A DNA stretch of 64,000 nucleotides from Lysobacter sp. (GCA_011526085.1 WYBC01000040.1:124001-188000), one strand, 5' to 3'; counted from the first letter of the stretch, positions 1 to 9,331 are shown. A program made the numbers and translations. The notes: generated by a model from the sequence alone, not told the origin.

Positions 1-148
1 AGCCGTTCGATGCGAGGAAGAACATCTGCGATTCCCAACTGTCGGCGTTCAGCGGCCAGCCGTGGCTGAGAACCACGACGCGGCCGTCGCGGGGGCCCCA
101 GTCCTTGAAATGGATCTGCACGTTGTCGCGGGTGGTGATGGTGCCCAT
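1..148 (-). CDS. Alpha/beta hydrolase, N-terminal part (runs off the window)
   Basis: Only the first 49 codons are in the window; the rest lies before position 1. The protein begins [18 protein letters not shown] and continues with [14 protein letters not shown]. This is the typical opening of chloroperoxidase/arylesterase-type alpha/beta hydrolases: a strand pair followed by the oxyanion-hole HGW segment. The catalytic Ser, Asp and His would lie outside the window, so activity cannot be judged. It is the most upstream visible gene on its strand, and the next minus-strand gene downstream cannot be seen. Confidence 0.8.
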   Translation of the reverse strand, partial: MGTITTRDNVQIHFKDWGPRDGRVVVLSHGWPLNADSWESQMFFLASNG

Positions 149-241
149 GGCGTTGACTCCTGTGTCGGGGGAAGAAGGGAAGGACGACGGGTCGGCGTCG
201 TTGGTGGATGAAGGCGGGCGGTCGCGTGCGGCGCGATCGCA

Positions 242-2200
242 TCAGAACGCGAAGCACGAACAGCCGAGCGCGCCCCAGAAGCCGCGCAGGTCGCCGCCCG
301 CGTGGTCGTGGTGCGCGGCGTGCCCATCCCGATGCACGTTGCAGGCCGGGCCGTGCGCATGCCCGTGGGCATGCATCCCGGCCATGCTCGCGGCCTGTCC
401 GAGCGTGCCCGGTTGATAGCCGCCGTGATGGCGCACCGGCGACCAGTCGGGCATCGGCGGCGGCAGCGACGGCGCCAGCGGCGCGAACGTGCCGTCGCCG
501 TGGACGATGCGGCCGCCGACCACCGTCAGCACGCTCGTGATGTTCTGGATCTCGATGTCCGGCACGCGGAAGAAGTCCGACGACAGCAGCGCGAAGTCGG
601 CGTACTGCCCCGGTGCGAGCATGCCCTTCCTGGTCTCCTCGCTCGAGAACCAGGCGCTGCCGCGGGTCCACAATCGCAGCGCTTCCTCGCGTTCGAGGGT
701 GTTGTCGTCGCCGTACATCGCCATGCCGCCGACGGTGCGGCCGGTGACCAGCCAGTACAGCGCCACCCATGGGTTGTAGCTGGCGACGCGGGTGGCGTCG
801 GTGCCGGCGCCGACCGGCACGCCCGCGTCCAGCATGCGCCGTACCGGCGGCGTGCGCGCGAGGGCCGCACGCCCGTAGCGCTCGACGAAATATTCGCCCT
901 GGTAGGCCATCCGGTGCTGGATCGCGATGCCGCCGCCGAGCGCGCGCACGCGTTCGATGTTGCGCTCGGAAATGGTTTCGGCGTGGTCGACGATCCAGTG
1001 CAGGCCATCGAACGGCACGTCGCGGTTCACCCGCTCGTAGACGTCGAGGATGCGGCCGATGCTTTCGTCGTAGGTGGCGTGGATGCGGAACGGCCAGCGT
1101 CTGGTCGCGAGCAGGTGCACGACGTCTTCGAGCTGGCTCTCCATCGCTTCCGGGAGTTCCGGGCGCGGTTCGCGGAAATCCTCGAAGTCCGCGGCCGAGA
1201 ACACCAGCATTTCGCCGGCGCCGTTGTGCCGCAGCATCGCGTCGCCCTCGCGTGGCGACAGCATGCGGCTCCAGCGCTCGAAGTCCTCCCGTTCGCCGCC
1301 GCGGTTCTGGGTGAACAGGTTGTAGGCGATGCGCACGGTGAGCTGATCGTCGGCGTGCAGCGCGCGGACGATCGCGTAGTCGTCGGGAAAATTCTGGAAG
1401 CCGCCGCCGGCGTCGATGACCGAGGTGACGCCGAGGCGATTGAGCTCGCGCATGAAATGGCGGGTGGAATTGCGCTGGTACGCCTCGGGCAGTTTCGGCC
1501 CGGCCGCGAGGGTGGCGTAGAGGATCAAGGCGTTGGGTTTGGCCAGCAGCAGGCCGGTGGGATTGCCGGCCTTGTCGCGCTCGATCCGTCCGCCGGGCGG
1601 GTCCTGGCTGTCGCGGGTGTAGCCGACGGCGCGCAGCGCGGCGCGGTTGAGCAGGGCGCGATCGTAGAGATGCAGGATGAAGACCGGTGTGTCCGGCGCG
1701 GCGAGGTTGATCTCGTCCAGCGTCGGCAGGCGCTTCTCGACGAACTGGTGTTCGCTGAAACCGCCGACCACGCGCACCCATTGCGGCGCCGGCGTGCGCG
1801 CGACCTGCGCCTTCAGCATCGCCATCGCGTCGGCGAGGCTGCGCACGCCGTCCCAGCGCAGTTCGAGGTTGTAGTTCAGGCCGCCGCGGATGAGGTGCGT
1901 GTGGCTGTCGTTGAGACCGGGAATCATGCGTCGGCCGCCGGCATCGACGATGCGCGTGGCGTCGCCGGCCAGCGCCAGGATCTCCGCGTCCGCGCCGATG
2001 GCGTGAATCCCGCCGCCGGCGACCGCCAGCGCGGTCGCGGCGGGCCGTGCCGGGTCGAGCGTGGTGATGCGGGCGTTGAAGACGATCAGGTCGGGCATGT
2101 CCTGCGCTCCGTCGGAGGGACCGGTGTCGGTGCCGGTGCGCACGAGCAGCGCACCGGCGAGTGCGGCTTCGATCAGGCGTCGGCGTGCGGGATCGTGCAT
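242..2200 (-). CDS. YtcJ-type amidohydrolase with histidine-rich C-terminal tail
   Basis: A 652-residue metal-dependent hydrolase of the amidohydrolase superfamily (Amidohydro_3/YtcJ group). These enzymes hydrolyse amide or related bonds with one or two metals in a TIM barrel. Visible signs are the N-terminal composite sheet (IVFNARITTLDP), the metal-binding DSHTHL (HxH) around residue 100, and the late GAGTDATR segment. The first 25 or so residues (RRRLIEAALAGALLV) resemble a weak export signal. An internal Met at residue 35 with a better ribosome site (GGAG, codon at 2098) is an alternative start. The last 35 residues are unusual: they hold many His (HAHGHAHG, HAAHHDH) and end in CSCFAF. 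It is the last gene of a minus-strand cluster with the isochorismatase-like gene 16 nt upstream. Substrate unknown. Confidence 0.85.
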   Translation of the reverse strand: MHDPARRRLIEAALAGALLVRTGTDTGPSDGAQDMPDLIVFNARITTLDPARPAATALAVAGGGIHAIGADAEILALAGDATRIVDAGGRRMIPGLNDSHTHLIRGGLNYNLELRWDGVRSLADAMAMLKAQVARTPAPQWVRVVGGFSEHQFVEKRLPTLDEINLAAPDTPVFILHLYDRALLNRAALRAVGYTRDSQDPPGGRIERDKAGNPTGLLLAKPNALILYATLAAGPKLPEAYQRNSTRHFMRELNRLGVTSVIDAGGGFQNFPDDYAIVRALHADDQLTVRIAYNLFTQNRGGEREDFERWSRMLSPREGDAMLRHNGAGEMLVFSAADFEDFREPRPELPEAMESQLEDVVHLLATRRWPFRIHATYDESIGRILDVYERVNRDVPFDGLHWIVDHAETISERNIERVRALGGGIAIQHRMAYQGEYFVERYGRAALARTPPVRRMLDAGVPVGAGTDATRVASYNPWVALYWLVTGRTVGGMAMYGDDNTLEREEALRLWTRGSAWFSSEETRKGMLAPGQYADFALLSSDFFRVPDIEIQNITSVLTVVGGRIVHGDGTFAPLAPSLPPPMPDWSPVRHHGGYQPGTLGQAASMAGMHAHGHAHGPACNVHRDGHAAHHDHAGGDLRGFWGALGCSCFAF

Positions 2201-2216
2201 CGTCGTGCCTGCCTGT

Positions 2217-2873
2217 TCAGTGTCCGCCTTCGGATGCGCCGAACATGGCCTTGGCGTACTGGATGCCGATACCGTAGCCGCCGGCGTGGCGTTTGGCGAT
2301 GCCGGTCGTCAGATCGTAGGTCTCGCCGCGCGCCCAGTCGCGCTGCAGCTCCAGCAGATACTGCACGCTGGTCATCGGTGCGGCGCCCGCCTGGATCATG
2401 CGCTGCATCGCGCGTTCGTGGGCTTCGTCGCTGACGTCGCCGCAGGCGTCGGCGATGACGTACACCTCGAAGCCCTGTTCGATCGCCGAGAGCACCGGGC
2501 CGACGATGCACACGCTGGTCCACAGGCCGGCGATCACGAGCCGGCCCTTGCCGCCGGCGTTGACGCGTGCGACGACCTGCGCGTCTTCCCACGCGTTCAT
2601 GCTGGTGCGATCGTAAACCGTGGCGCCCGGAAACGCGGAGACGATTTCCGGAAACAACGGTCCCGAAAACGAGGCTTCCGCGACCGTGGTGAGGAGGGTG
2701 TCGACGCCGAAACCGGCGGCGCTTTCCGACACCAGCGCGACGTGGGTGCGCAGTGCGGCGATATCGATCGAACGGGTGGCGAAGGCCATCTGGGACTGGT
2801 GGTCGATCAGGATCAGGGTGTGGTCCTGCGGAGTCAGCAGTTTGCGGCCGGGCGTGGGCGTGGCGGTGGGCAT
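2217..2873 (-). CDS. Isochorismatase-family cysteine hydrolase (YcaC-like)
   Basis: A 218-residue protein of the isochorismatase-like hydrolase fold. The catalytic Asp is at residue 24 (LILIDHQSQM) and the nucleophile Cys at about 122 (GLWTSVCIVG). The long DACGDVS and MTSVQYLLELQRDW segments match the YcaC subgroup, whose natural substrate is not firmly known. The length is normal for the family. It sits between wrbA and the amidohydrolase, all on the same strand with short gaps, and is probably co-transcribed in a quinone/electrophile-response cluster downstream of pirin. The start at 2873 has AGGA about 8 nt upstream. Confidence 0.87.
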   Translation of the reverse strand: MPTATPTPGRKLLTPQDHTLILIDHQSQMAFATRSIDIAALRTHVALVSESAAGFGVDTLLTTVAEASFSGPLFPEIVSAFPGATVYDRTSMNAWEDAQVVARVNAGGKGRLVIAGLWTSVCIVGPVLSAIEQGFEVYVIADACGDVSDEAHERAMQRMIQAGAAPMTSVQYLLELQRDWARGETYDLTTGIAKRHAGGYGIGIQYAKAMFGASEGGH

Positions 2874-2900
2874 GGTCGTGTCCTGGTGTGGGCTGTTGAG

Positions 2901-3500
2901 TCAGCGCTTGAGGCGGATGGCGGTTTCGGCGACGACGCGCCCCTGATGGCGCGCGCCGTCCAGTTCGTTCTCGCTGGGTTGGCGCGAACCGTCGCCGCCG
3001 GTGATGGTGGTGGAACCGTAGGGTGAGCCGCCGGTCACTTCGTCCAGACGCATCTGTCCGGCATGGCCGTAATCCAGGCCGACCACCACCATGCCGAAGT
3101 GCAGCAGGTTGGTGATGATCGAAAACAGCGTGGTTTCCTGCCCACCGTGCTGGGTCGCGGTGGAGGTGAAGGCGGCGCCGACCTTGCCGTGCAGCGCGCC
3201 GCGCGCCCAGAGGCCGCCGGCCTGGTCGAGGAAGTTGGCCATCTGCGACGACATGCGCCCGAAACGCGTGCCGGTGCCGATCACGATCGCGTCGTACTGC
3301 GCGAGATCTTCGACGGCTGCGATCGGCGCGGCCTGGTCGAGCTTGTAGTGGGAACGGCGCGCGACTTCTTCGGGCACCAGCTCGGGCACGCGCTTGATGT
3401 CGACTTCGGCGCCGGCGCCGCGTGCGCCTTCGGCGATCGCCTGCGCCATCGTTTCGATATGCCCGTAGGCGGAGTAGTACAGCACCAGGACCTTGGCCAT
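2901..3500 (-). CDS. wrbA: NAD(P)H:quinone oxidoreductase WrbA
   Basis: A 199-residue flavodoxin-like FMN protein that reduces quinones by two electrons, avoiding semiquinone radicals. The FMN phosphate loop is [14 protein letters not shown] near the N-terminus, followed by [13 protein letters not shown] and HGGQETT in the flavin-binding loops. The length matches WrbA (about 198 residues). An upstream in-frame Met at 3566 would add 22 residues without homology, so MAKVLVLYY at 3500 is chosen. It lies between the pirin gene and the isochorismatase-like gene on the same strand, consistent with a redox-stress operon. Confidence 0.93.
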   Translation of the reverse strand: MAKVLVLYYSAYGHIETMAQAIAEGARGAGAEVDIKRVPELVPEEVARRSHYKLDQAAPIAAVEDLAQYDAIVIGTGTRFGRMSSQMANFLDQAGGLWARGALHGKVGAAFTSTATQHGGQETTLFSIITNLLHFGMVVVGLDYGHAGQMRLDEVTGGSPYGSTTITGGDGSRQPSENELDGARHQGRVVAETAIRLKR

Positions 3501-3656
3501 GGGATTCCTCGTTGGATGTCTGGGTGTGGTGTCCGTGGTCGAGACCGCACGATGCGGCGGGAACACGGGGCGGGATTGGATGGCGGTGCGTTTCCGCGTC
3601 CGGCGCCGCGCGGGGCGGCGCCGGGGATCGCCGCGGGATGTCGCGGAGAGGGCCGA

Positions 3657-4358
3657 TCAGGGGGCGGTGTCGACCAGTACCAGTTCGGCGTCTTCGAGCG
3701 CGGTGACGCGGATCGCGCGCTCGTCGCGGATCGCGGCGCCATCGCGGGCGTCGATGCGCACGCCGTTGACTTCGACCGCACCCTTGGCCGGCACCAGATA
3801 ACCGTAACGGTCGGCGCCGAAGTCGTATTCGGCGGACTCGCCGGCCGCCAGGGTCAGGCCCAGGACGCGGGCCGCGGCACGGATCGGCAGTGCGTCGTCG
3901 TCGCCGTCCAGGCCGCTGGCCAGCACCGAGAACCGGCCGCTGCGGTCGCCCTTGGGGAAGGGCTTGCTGCCCCAGGTCGGCGCGCCGCCGCGGGCGTCGG
4001 GGATGATCCAGATCTGGAAGATCCGGGTCGCATCCGGTTCCAGGTTGTATTCCCCGTGCTGGATGCCGGTGCCCGCGCTCATCACCTGCACGTCGCCGGC
4101 TTCGGTGCGGCCGCGATTGCCGAGGTTGTCCTGGTGGGTGATCGCGCCTTCGCGGACGTAGGTGACGATCTCCATGTCCGCATGCGGATGCGGCGGGAAG
4201 CCGGTCTGGGCCTGGATGGTGTCGTCGTTCCAGACCCGCAGCGCGCCCCAGCCCATGCGGTCGGGGTCGTGGTAGCCGGCGAACGAAAAGTGATGCTTGG
4301 CGTCCAGCCAGCCGTGGTTGGCGCCGCCGAGGCTGTCGAAGGGGCGATGCAGGATCAT
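3657..4358 (-). CDS. Pirin family protein (bicupin, possible quercetinase)
   Basis: A 233-residue bicupin. The metal ligands expected in pirins are present in the first cupin: His57 and His59 (FPPHPHADME) and His101 and Glu103 (GIQHGEYN). Some bacterial pirins have quercetin 2,3-dioxygenase activity; whether this one does is not shown by sequence alone. The longer open frame reaches 4469, but it would place 37 non-homologous residues ahead and run into the regulatory region, so MILHRPFDSLGG at 4358 is used. The gene is the first of the minus-strand cluster and is divergent from the LysR gene. Confidence 0.92.
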   Translation of the reverse strand: MILHRPFDSLGGANHGWLDAKHHFSFAGYHDPDRMGWGALRVWNDDTIQAQTGFPPHPHADMEIVTYVREGAITHQDNLGNRGRTEAGDVQVMSAGTGIQHGEYNLEPDATRIFQIWIIPDARGGAPTWGSKPFPKGDRSGRFSVLASGLDGDDDALPIRAAARVLGLTLAAGESAEYDFGADRYGYLVPAKGAVEVNGVRIDARDGAAIRDERAIRVTALEDAELVLVDTAP

Positions 4359-4440
4359 GGGGGGACTCCTTGGTCTGGTGTCGTGCGGAGGGGATGGACG
4401 GCACGATAGTCCTGTCCGATCAGGTTTAGAATGGAAATAA

Positions 4441-4459
4441 TGGAAATACATTCTTTCCA
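4441..4459. promoter_or_regulatory. Candidate LysR operator between pirin and lysR
   Basis: A perfect inverted repeat TGGAAA-TACATTC-TTTCCA lies in the 122-nt divergent gap, 22 nt before the lysR start and 83 nt before the pirin start. The local sequence is much more AT-rich than its surroundings. LysR regulators usually bind such dyads in divergent promoters and autoregulate. Assignment to this regulator is inference. Confidence 0.5.
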
Positions 4460-4480
4460 ATAACGACACGAGGTTCCGCC

Positions 4481-5401
4481 ATGCAGAAGCTGCCCGACCT
4501 GGAAGCCTGGGCGATCTTCGCCAAGGTCGCGGAAACCGGATCGTTCGCGCGCGCTGCGGCGGAATTCGGGCTGTCGCAGGCCACCGTCTCCAAGGCCGTC
4601 ACCCGTCTGGAATCGCGCCTGAAGACGGTGCTGTTCCACCGCACGTCGCGGCGGATGTCGTTGACCGAGAGCGGACGCGCCGCGCTGGAGCGCGCCAGCC
4701 GCATCCTGGCGGAGGGCGAGGCGGTGGAAGCCGAGATCACCGCGCAGGCACGCAACCCGCGCGGCCATGTGCGGCTGGCGGTGCCGATGTCGTTCGGCAT
4801 CGCGCACCTGTCACCGGTGTTGCCGGCGTTCATGGCGAAGCATCCCGAGATCACGCTGGAGATCGACTTCGACGACGGCATCGTCGATCTGGTCGGCGGC
4901 GGTTTCGATCTGGCGCTGCGCATCTCCGCGCTGGCCGATTCCAGCCTGTTGGCGCGGCGCCTGTGCGGCGTGCGGGTGCTGCTGGTCGGTGCGCCGGCCT
5001 ACTTCGGGAAGCGCGGCCGGCCGAACCATCCGCGCGAGCTCGCGCAGCACGATGCGCTGTTCTACACGCAGTCGCGCTTCGGCGCGGCCTGGCGCTTCGG
5101 CCATCCGCTCCACGGCGATTTTTCGATCAGCGTGCCGGCGTCGTTGCGCGTCAACAACGCCGAAGCGCTGAACCCGGCGCTGGTCGCCGGACTCGGTGTC
5201 GCGCTGCAGCCCGAGTTCCTGGTCTGGCGCGAGTTGCGCGACGGTCGGCTCGAAGCGGTGATGCAGGAATGGACGCCGCCGCCGATCGCGCTGCATATCG
5301 TCACGCCGCCGGGCCGCGTGCGGCCTGCGCGCGTGCAACTGCTGATCGATCACCTCGCCGAGGCGTTCGTGACCGCGCCCTGGGCCGATCCCGCGGTCTG
5401 A
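4481..5401 (+). CDS. LysR-family transcriptional regulator
   Basis: A 306-residue LysR-type regulator. The N-terminal winged HTH (residues about 5-65: FAKVAETGSFARAAAEFGLSQ, then TVSKAVTRLESRL) is followed by the periplasmic-binding-protein-like effector domain (about 90-295). The length is typical. It is divergent from the pirin-wrbA-hydrolase cluster and is therefore the likely regulator of that cluster and of itself through the palindrome at 4441-4459. The effector is unknown; a quinone or electrophile would suit the target genes, but this is inference. Confidence 0.92.
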   Translation: MQKLPDLEAWAIFAKVAETGSFARAAAEFGLSQATVSKAVTRLESRLKTVLFHRTSRRMSLTESGRAALERASRILAEGEAVEAEITAQARNPRGHVRLAVPMSFGIAHLSPVLPAFMAKHPEITLEIDFDDGIVDLVGGGFDLALRISALADSSLLARRLCGVRVLLVGAPAYFGKRGRPNHPRELAQHDALFYTQSRFGAAWRFGHPLHGDFSISVPASLRVNNAEALNPALVAGLGVALQPEFLVWRELRDGRLEAVMQEWTPPPIALHIVTPPGRVRPARVQLLIDHLAEAFVTAPWADPAV

Positions 5402-5678
5402 CCGCGGATATCGCGTTTCCGCGCCAGGTCCGCCCGCCCGCACGGCTCGTCTCGCGCGTCGCACCGCTCCCGCGGGCCACGGGCACCGGCCCATTCCGTT
5501 TCGACCGCCTCCCGTTCGAGCGTGTCGAAACCGGCAATGCCGACGTGCGTGTCGCAGTACAGTGGCCCATCTCCGGCGACACCGTGAATGCCCCCATGAA
5601 GAGCATCCTCCCGAAACCCGAGGCGAACGGCCGCACCCATGCAGTCGCGATCCCGCCGAAGCGCCGGAGCGTCGACGC

Positions 5679-7364
5679 ATGAGCGCGGCGCACGCGGACG
5701 ATGGCGCACGGGGCGGCGACGCCCCGACCATCGACGCCCCGCCGCCCGGCCCGTGGTCGCCGCTGCGCCAGCCGACCTTCCGCGCGCTGTGGCTGGCGAT
5801 CCTGGTGGGCAATATCGGTACCTGGATCCACGACATCGCGGCGTCGTGGGTCATGGCCGACACCACCGGTTCGCCGCTGATGGTGGCCGCGGTGCAGGCG
5901 GCGACGACGCTGCCGGTGGTACTGCTGGCGATCGTCGCCGGCACGCTGTCCGACATCGTCGACCGGCGTCGCTATCTGATCGCGGCGCAGCTGTGGATGT
6001 TCATGATCGCCAGCACGCTCGCGGTGCTCGCGCATCTCGGCCTGATGGGGCCATGGACGCTGGTGCTGCTGACCTTCGGTCTGGGCATCGGTGCGGCGAT
6101 GGCGATGCCGGCGCAACAGGCGGTCACGCCCGAACTCGTGCCGCGGCCGATGCTGGGTCCGGCGGTCGCACTCGGTTCCCTGAGCATGAACATCGCGCGC
6201 GCCATCGGTCCGGCGCTGGGCGGGTTGCTCGTGGCGCAGGCGGGCATCGCCTGGGCGTTCGCGATCAATGCCGTGTCTTTCCTCGGCGTGATGCTGGTGC
6301 TGGTGCGCTGGCGCCGGCCGGCGGATCGTCCATCGCTGCCGCCGGAATCCTTCGGTGTCGCCCTGCGCGCAGGGTTGCGCTACGCGCGCCAGGCCGGAAT
6401 CCTCCGCGCGGTCCTGGTGAAGGCCGCCGCTTTCTTCGTGTTCGCCAGCGCGATGACCGCACTGTTGCCGATCGTCGTCAGGCAGGACCTGCATGCCAGC
6501 GCCGGCACTTACGGACTGCTGCTCGGTTGCGTCGGTCTCGGCGCGGTGGCCGGTGCCATCCTCCTGCCGCGGTTGCGGCGCCGGATCGACGGCGATCGCA
6601 TGATTTTCCTCGCGTCGCTGGTCTACGCGGGCTGCATCGCGGGGCTGGCGCTGATCCGCGACGTCCGCGCGCTGTATCCGCTGGCGATGATCAACGGTTT
6701 CGCGTGGATTGCGGTGCTTTCCTCGCTGCAGATCGCCGCGCAGACCTCGGTGCCGGCCTGGGTGCGGGCGCGGGCGCTCTCGCTGTACATCGTGGTGTTC
6801 TCCGCGGGCATGGCGACGGGCAGCCTCGGGTGGGGCGCGCTGGCGCAGTGGTCCTCGACGCGCCACGCACTGCTTGCGGCGGCGTTGGGCACGGTGCTCG
6901 CCGCCATCTTCGGTCTGCGCTTCCGGCTTGCGGGGGCGGCGCTGGTGGATGCCATGCCGTCCGGGCATTGGCCGCAGCCGATCGTCGCCGACGACATCGA
7001 CGGCGAACGCGGTCCGGTGCTGGTCACCATCGAATACCGCGTGCCGCCGGGCAATCGCGCTGCATTCCTGCACGCCATGCAGCCGCTGGGACGCAGCCGA
7101 CGGCGCGACGGCGCGGTGGCGTGGGGCGTGGTCGAGGACACCGCCGAGCCGGGCCTGCATCTCGAATACTTCATCGACAGTTCGTGGCTGGAACATCTGC
7201 GCCAGCACGAACGCGTGACCGGGGACGAGCGCCGTCTGCAGGAGGCCATACTCGCGTTGCTGGAACCCGGCACCACGCCGCGCATCCGCCATTTCGTCAG
7301 CGGCTCGCCGGACCAGGCATCGATCCTGCCGACGCCCCTTCCGGACGGTCGCGCGCTGCGCTGA
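5679..7364 (+). CDS. MFS transporter (MFS_3/EntS-like) with C-terminal soluble domain
   Basis: A 561-residue inner-membrane major facilitator with about 12 hydrophobic segments between residues 30 and 430. The N-terminal half carries GNIGTWIHDIAASWVM and the loop DIVDRRRYL between helices 2 and 3, typical of the MFS_3 group that includes the enterobactin exporter EntS. The last 125 residues (from about VLVTIEYRVPPGN) form a ferredoxin-like domain resembling antibiotic-biosynthesis monooxygenases, usual in this subgroup. The start at 5679 is chosen because the longer frame from 5562 adds 39 basic, non-homologous residues. No siderophore genes are nearby, so the substrate is unknown. The 277-nt gap before it shows nothing definite. 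Confidence 0.88.
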   Translation: MSAAHADDGARGGDAPTIDAPPPGPWSPLRQPTFRALWLAILVGNIGTWIHDIAASWVMADTTGSPLMVAAVQAATTLPVVLLAIVAGTLSDIVDRRRYLIAAQLWMFMIASTLAVLAHLGLMGPWTLVLLTFGLGIGAAMAMPAQQAVTPELVPRPMLGPAVALGSLSMNIARAIGPALGGLLVAQAGIAWAFAINAVSFLGVMLVLVRWRRPADRPSLPPESFGVALRAGLRYARQAGILRAVLVKAAAFFVFASAMTALLPIVVRQDLHASAGTYGLLLGCVGLGAVAGAILLPRLRRRIDGDRMIFLASLVYAGCIAGLALIRDVRALYPLAMINGFAWIAVLSSLQIAAQTSVPAWVRARALSLYIVVFSAGMATGSLGWGALAQWSSTRHALLAAALGTVLAAIFGLRFRLAGAALVDAMPSGHWPQPIVADDIDGERGPVLVTIEYRVPPGNRAAFLHAMQPLGRSRRRDGAVAWGVVEDTAEPGLHLEYFIDSSWLEHLRQHERVTGDERRLQEAILALLEPGTTPRIRHFVSGSPDQASILPTPLPDGRALR

Positions 7365-7445
7365 TCACGCTGCCGTTCCGGTCCGATGCCCGCGTCGATG
7401 CAAGCGCGGCGACGCCGTTGCCGGCGTCATCGCACCGCGCGATCG

Positions 7446-7473
7446 TTGATTTCCCGGTGCGGGCATCTAAGAT
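7446..7473 (+). promoter_or_regulatory. Putative promoter of tRNA-Leu(UAA)
   Basis: TTGATT at 7446-7451 and TAAGAT at 7468-7473 are separated by 16 nt and end 25 nt before the mature tRNA. Both hexamers match the sigma-70 consensus at four or more positions, and the distance fits a short 5' leader. No experiment supports it. Confidence 0.45.
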
Positions 7474-7498
7474 GCGTTCACGGCGGTCGTTTCGGACG

Positions 7499-7579
7499 GC
7501 CCGGGTGGCGAAACGGTAGACGCAGGGGACTTAAAATCCCCCGACGCAAGTCGTGTGGGTTCGAGTCCCACCCCGGGCA
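7499..7579 (+). tRNA. tRNA-Leu (anticodon UAA)
   Basis: It folds as a class II tRNA. The acceptor arms GCCCGGG/CCCGGGC lie at 7499-7505 and 7572-7578. The D-arm is GCG/CGC. The anticodon stem GGGGA/TCCCC encloses loop CTTAAAA with anticodon UAA. The long variable arm is GAC-GCAA-GTC, and the T-arm is GTGGG-TTCGAGT-CCCAC. Discriminator A is 7579. The three following bases are CCG, so the 3' CCA is not completely encoded, unlike the tRNA-Leu at 33087. Confidence 0.97.
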
Positions 7580-7705
7580 CCGGAACCATCGGGGCCGTGA
7601 GTCCTCCGCGCGCTGCGGCGCGGCTCGAGGCTCGCGCCGGAGATCAGCGATGCGCGCATCCGCGCCATCACCGCACGCGCGGCGTGCATCCTGTCGGGGA
7701 GTTCC

Positions 7706-9331
7706 ATGTCGCGCTACGCCGTCTATCTCGCCAGTCTCCTGCTCACGTTGCTCTCGCTCGCGGCCGTCGTCGCCTTCGGTGCGGGCTGGATCTGGTCGCT
7801 GGCCGTATTCGCGGCCTTCGCGACGCTCGGCACCTGGGATCTGCTGCAGCGTCGCAGCACGCTGCGCCGCAACTATCCGATCCTCGCGCATTTCCGGTTC
7901 GGCCTCGAATCCATCGGTCCGGAGATGCGCCAGTATTTCATCGAATCCGATACCGCCGAGGTGCCGTATTCGCGCCAGCAGCGCGCATTGATCTATCAGC
8001 GCGCGAAGGCCGAAAACGATACCCGGCCGTTCGGCACCCAGCAGGACGTGTACGGCAGCGAATACGAATGGATCAACCATTCGGTGATGCCGAGCGAAAT
8101 TCCCTCGACCGACTTCCGGATCCGCATCGGCGAGGAGACCGCGCAGCCCTACGACGCCAGCGTGTTCAATATTTCCGCGATGAGTTTCGGCGCGCTGTCG
8201 GCCAATGCCATCCGCGCCCTGAACGCGGGCGCCAGGCGCGGTGGCTTCTATCACGATACCGGCGAGGGCTCGATCTCGCCGTACCACCGCGAACACGGCG
8301 GCGATCTGGTGTGGGAGATCGGCAGCGGTTATTTCGGCTGCCGCAACGACGACGGCAGCTTCAGCGAGACGCGTTTCGCCGAAAACGCGCGCGATCCCCA
8401 GGTGAAGATGATCGAGCTGAAGCTCTCGCAGGGCGCCAAGCCGGGTCACGGCGGCGTGCTGCCGGCGGCGAAGGTCAGCCCCGAGATCGCCGTCACCCGC
8501 GGCGTGAAGCAGGGCGTGGACTGCGTCTCGCCGCCGCGGCATTCGGCGTTTTCCACGCCGGTCGGCCTGCTGCAGTTCGTCGCCCGGATGCGCGAACTGT
8601 CGGGTGGCAAACCCGCCGGCTTCAAACTGGCGATCGGCCATCCCTGGGAGTGGTTCGCGATCGCCAAGGCGATGCAGGAGACCGGCGTGTTGCCCGATTT
8701 CATCGTCGTCGACGGCGGCGAGGGCGGCACCGGCGCGGCGCCGGCGGAGTTCATCGATCACGTCGGTTTGCCGATGCATGAAGCCTTGATGCTGGTCCAC
8801 AACACGCTGGTCGGGATCGGTCTGCGCGACCGCATCCGCATCGGCGCGGCGGGACGGATCGCCAGCGCCTTCGACATCGCGCGCACGCTGTCGATGGGCG
8901 CGGACTGGTGCAACGCCGCGCGCGGTTTCATGTTCGCGCTGGGCTGCATCCAGGCGCAGAGTTGCCACACCAGCCGCTGTCCCACCGGCGTCGCCACCCA
9001 GGACCCATCGCGCTGGCGCAAGCTCGACGTGCCCGACAAGGCCACCCGCGTCCATCAGTTCCACCGGCACACGCTGAAGGCGCTGGGCGAACTGCTCGCC
9101 GCCGCCGGGCTGTCGCATCCGTCGGAACTGGGGCCGGAGCATATCCTGCGCCGGGTGTCGCCGACCGAGGTCAGATCCTTGGGCGCGCTCTATCGTTTCC
9201 TCGCGCCGGGCGCCCTGCTGGACGGGAGCGCCGATCATTCGGTGTTCCGCGATTACTGGGACGCCGCGCGCAGCGATGCGTTCGCGGTGCCGGAGCGCGT
9301 GCGCGCGATGCGCGCCAGCAAGTCGTACTGA
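7706..9331 (+). CDS. FMN-binding glutamate synthase family protein (membrane-anchored)
   Basis: A 541-residue protein with two hydrophobic segments at the N-terminus (residues about 5-45) followed by a complete glutamate synthase central FMN barrel (GltB domain 2). Visible features are SAMSFGALSANAI, GTGEGSIS-type loops (HDTGEGSISPYH), GGEGGTGAAP and the 3Fe-4S motif C414-x5-C420-x4-C425. It lacks the amidotransferase domain, so it cannot take glutamine like GltB. Such stand-alone proteins are common, and their substrate is unsettled. The start at 7706 has the sequence GGGGAG 8 nt ahead. It is a single gene between tRNA-Leu and a bidirectional hairpin. Confidence 0.9.
   Translation: MSRYAVYLASLLLTLLSLAAVVAFGAGWIWSLAVFAAFATLGTWDLLQRRSTLRRNYPILAHFRFGLESIGPEMRQYFIESDTAEVPYSRQQRALIYQRAKAENDTRPFGTQQDVYGSEYEWINHSVMPSEIPSTDFRIRIGEETAQPYDASVFNISAMSFGALSANAIRALNAGARRGGFYHDTGEGSISPYHREHGGDLVWEIGSGYFGCRNDDGSFSETRFAENARDPQVKMIELKLSQGAKPGHGGVLPAAKVSPEIAVTRGVKQGVDCVSPPRHSAFSTPVGLLQFVARMRELSGGKPAGFKLAIGHPWEWFAIAKAMQETGVLPDFIVVDGGEGGTGAAPAEFIDHVGLPMHEALMLVHNTLVGIGLRDRIRIGAAGRIASAFDIARTLSMGADWCNAARGFMFALGCIQAQSCHTSRCPTGVATQDPSRWRKLDVPDKATRVHQFHRHTLKALGELLAAAGLSHPSELGPEHILRRVSPTEVRSLGALYRFLAPGALLDGSADHSVFRDYWDAARSDAFAVPERVRAMRASKSY

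Noticed and set aside
302-2434. A 710-codon plus-strand open frame opposite the amidohydrolase
   Set aside because: The minus-strand protein has metal-site motifs; this one has none and no ribosome site.
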